Source: Mesorhizobium sp. B2-1-8
GTDB taxonomy: Bacteria; Pseudomonadota; Alphaproteobacteria; Rhizobiales; Rhizobiaceae
Length of the DNA: 64,000 nt
NCBI RefSeq assembly: GCF_006442545.2
Contig: NZ_CP083952.1
Span: 1,977,501 to 2,041,500, forward strand
Direction: 5' to 3'
Part shown: positions 63,490 to 64,000 of the stretch, in pieces
Layout: every line of letters starts with the position of its first letter
Position numbering within the stretch: position 1 is the first letter of the stretch
Translations under genes and position numbers: made by a program
The notes under the pieces: model-generated
The model's input: the letters and a program-made list of their open reading frames with translations, nothing else
The model's database searches: none
Told to the model about the DNA's origin: nothing

Positions 63490-63611
63490 GTGACTGGGCG
63501 CTGGCCGAGCCAGCCGACGCTGCCGAGGTCCTCGGCGTCGCGCAGCCACGCAAACACGGAACCGGTCAATCGACCTGTTCTGGCGCAACTCCGGACCGAA
63601 AATCGTTTCAC
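63490..63611 (-). pseudogene. Decayed partial copy of the right-edge gene
   Basis: On the minus strand this region encodes WLRDAEDLGSVGWLGQR, which mirrors KLRTAEELGSIGWLGQR of the edge gene at 63648-64000. In DNA, 63498-63552 matches 63774-63828 without gaps at an offset of 276 bases. The rest of the gene does not continue, so this is probably a remnant of a tandem duplication. It is short, and the match was made by eye. Confidence 0.5.
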
Positions 63612-63647
63612 ACTTTTTCCTGAAATTGCGCTCGTGCGCGACGCGAC

Positions 63648-64000
63648 TCAGCCGTCGCTTTGCGATGGCGGAAAACAGGCCTTGAAGGCGGTGTCGACGA
63701 CGGCCAGCTTGGCGGCCTGGACGGTCATGTATTCCTCGTAGAATCCGTGCGATACCCACATCACCGAATGGCCGCGCTGACCAAGCCAGCCAATGCTGCC
63801 GAGTTCCTCCGCCGTGCGCAGTTTGCGGCCGAGATGGGTCCGCGACAGCTTGAGCCATTTGGCGAAGTCGCCGATCGAAACCACGCTGGTCGGAATCCGC
63901 TCCAGGCCAGCGTGATCAGGGTCGATGCCCGACATCAGCCAGTCCATGACAATGCCGCCATTGTTGAGCCAGATGAATAGGGAAAAGGTCTGGTTGGGTT
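63648..64000 (-). CDS. Uncharacterised protein with winged-helix-like C-terminus (5' end outside window)
   Basis: The frame is open to the right edge, so the start is outside. About 117 residues are visible: ...NQTFSLFIWLNNGGIVMDWLMSGIDPDHAGLERIPTSVVSIGDFAKWLKLSRTHLGRKLRTAEELGSIGWLGQRGHSVMWVSHGFYEEYMTVQAAKLAVVDTAFKACF. The middle (FAKWLKLSRTHLGRKL) is helix-turn-helix-like and GSIGWLGQRGH could be a wing. A transcription regulator is the best guess. A decayed partial copy lies just downstream. Confidence 0.6.
   Translation of the reverse strand, partial: PNQTFSLFIWLNNGGIVMDWLMSGIDPDHAGLERIPTSVVSIGDFAKWLKLSRTHLGRKLRTAEELGSIGWLGQRGHSVMWVSHGFYEEYMTVQAAKLAVVDTAFKACFPPSQSDG

Noticed and set aside
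1..64000. CRISPR arrays, tRNA or rRNA genes, insertion sequences and prophage
   Set aside because: No regularly spaced repeats, cloverleaf sequences, transposase frames or terminal inverted repeats were recognised on reading both strands.

Overview
The window is GC-rich alphaproteobacterial DNA, most like Mesorhizobium or a close relative in the Hyphomicrobiales. The placement rests on a set of genes typical of rhizobia: the flagellar regulators VisN, VisR and Rem, the motor proteins MotC and MotE, the flagellin regulators FlaF and FlbT, and flagellins in the rhizobial style. Gene families were recognised by reading protein sequences, not by database search.

Layout. Positions 2-2615 hold the 3' end of a CLC chloride channel with CBS domains and an MFS exporter. 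Positions 2799-35651 are one large flagellar and motility island. Minus-strand blocks are rem-flgE-flgK-flgL-flaF-flbT-flgD-fliQ; fliF-(fliH-like)-motB-motC-fliK-transglycosylase; two flagellin genes with their own leaders and terminators; flgB-flgC-fliE-flgG-flgA-flgI-motE-flgH-fliL-fliP; and a DUF1217 gene followed by flgF-fliI-orf. The plus-strand block motA-fliM-fliN-fliG-flhB-orf diverges from the DUF1217 gene at about 29.2 kb and converges on visN-visR. The basal body, hook, rod, switch, motor and most of the export apparatus are encoded here. flhA, fliR and the chemotaxis genes are absent from the window.

Positions 36121-43773 look like a polyamine locus: an acetylpolyamine-amidohydrolase-like HDAC-fold enzyme with a TetR regulator, a divergent amidohydrolase, and a four-gene putrescine/spermidine-type ABC importer that ends at a strong terminator. 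Two tandem class C serine hydrolases follow, then tex, a LysR regulator divergent from glutaryl-CoA dehydrogenase (lysine catabolism), and a three-gene operon at 51024-57698. That operon encodes transglutaminase-DUF2126, circularly permuted ATP-grasp-Alpha-E and transglutaminase proteins, and is the best candidate for a poorly described system (predicted peptide ligation and hydrolysis).

The right end carries a GT2 glycosyltransferase with no ATG start, a poxvirus-type topoisomerase IB, a YCII/DGPF protein with an ECF42-type sigma factor, an ALDH7-type semialdehyde dehydrogenase and an edge-truncated winged-helix-like gene. A decayed partial copy of that last gene lies beside it. No tRNA, rRNA, CRISPR array, insertion sequence or prophage was seen.
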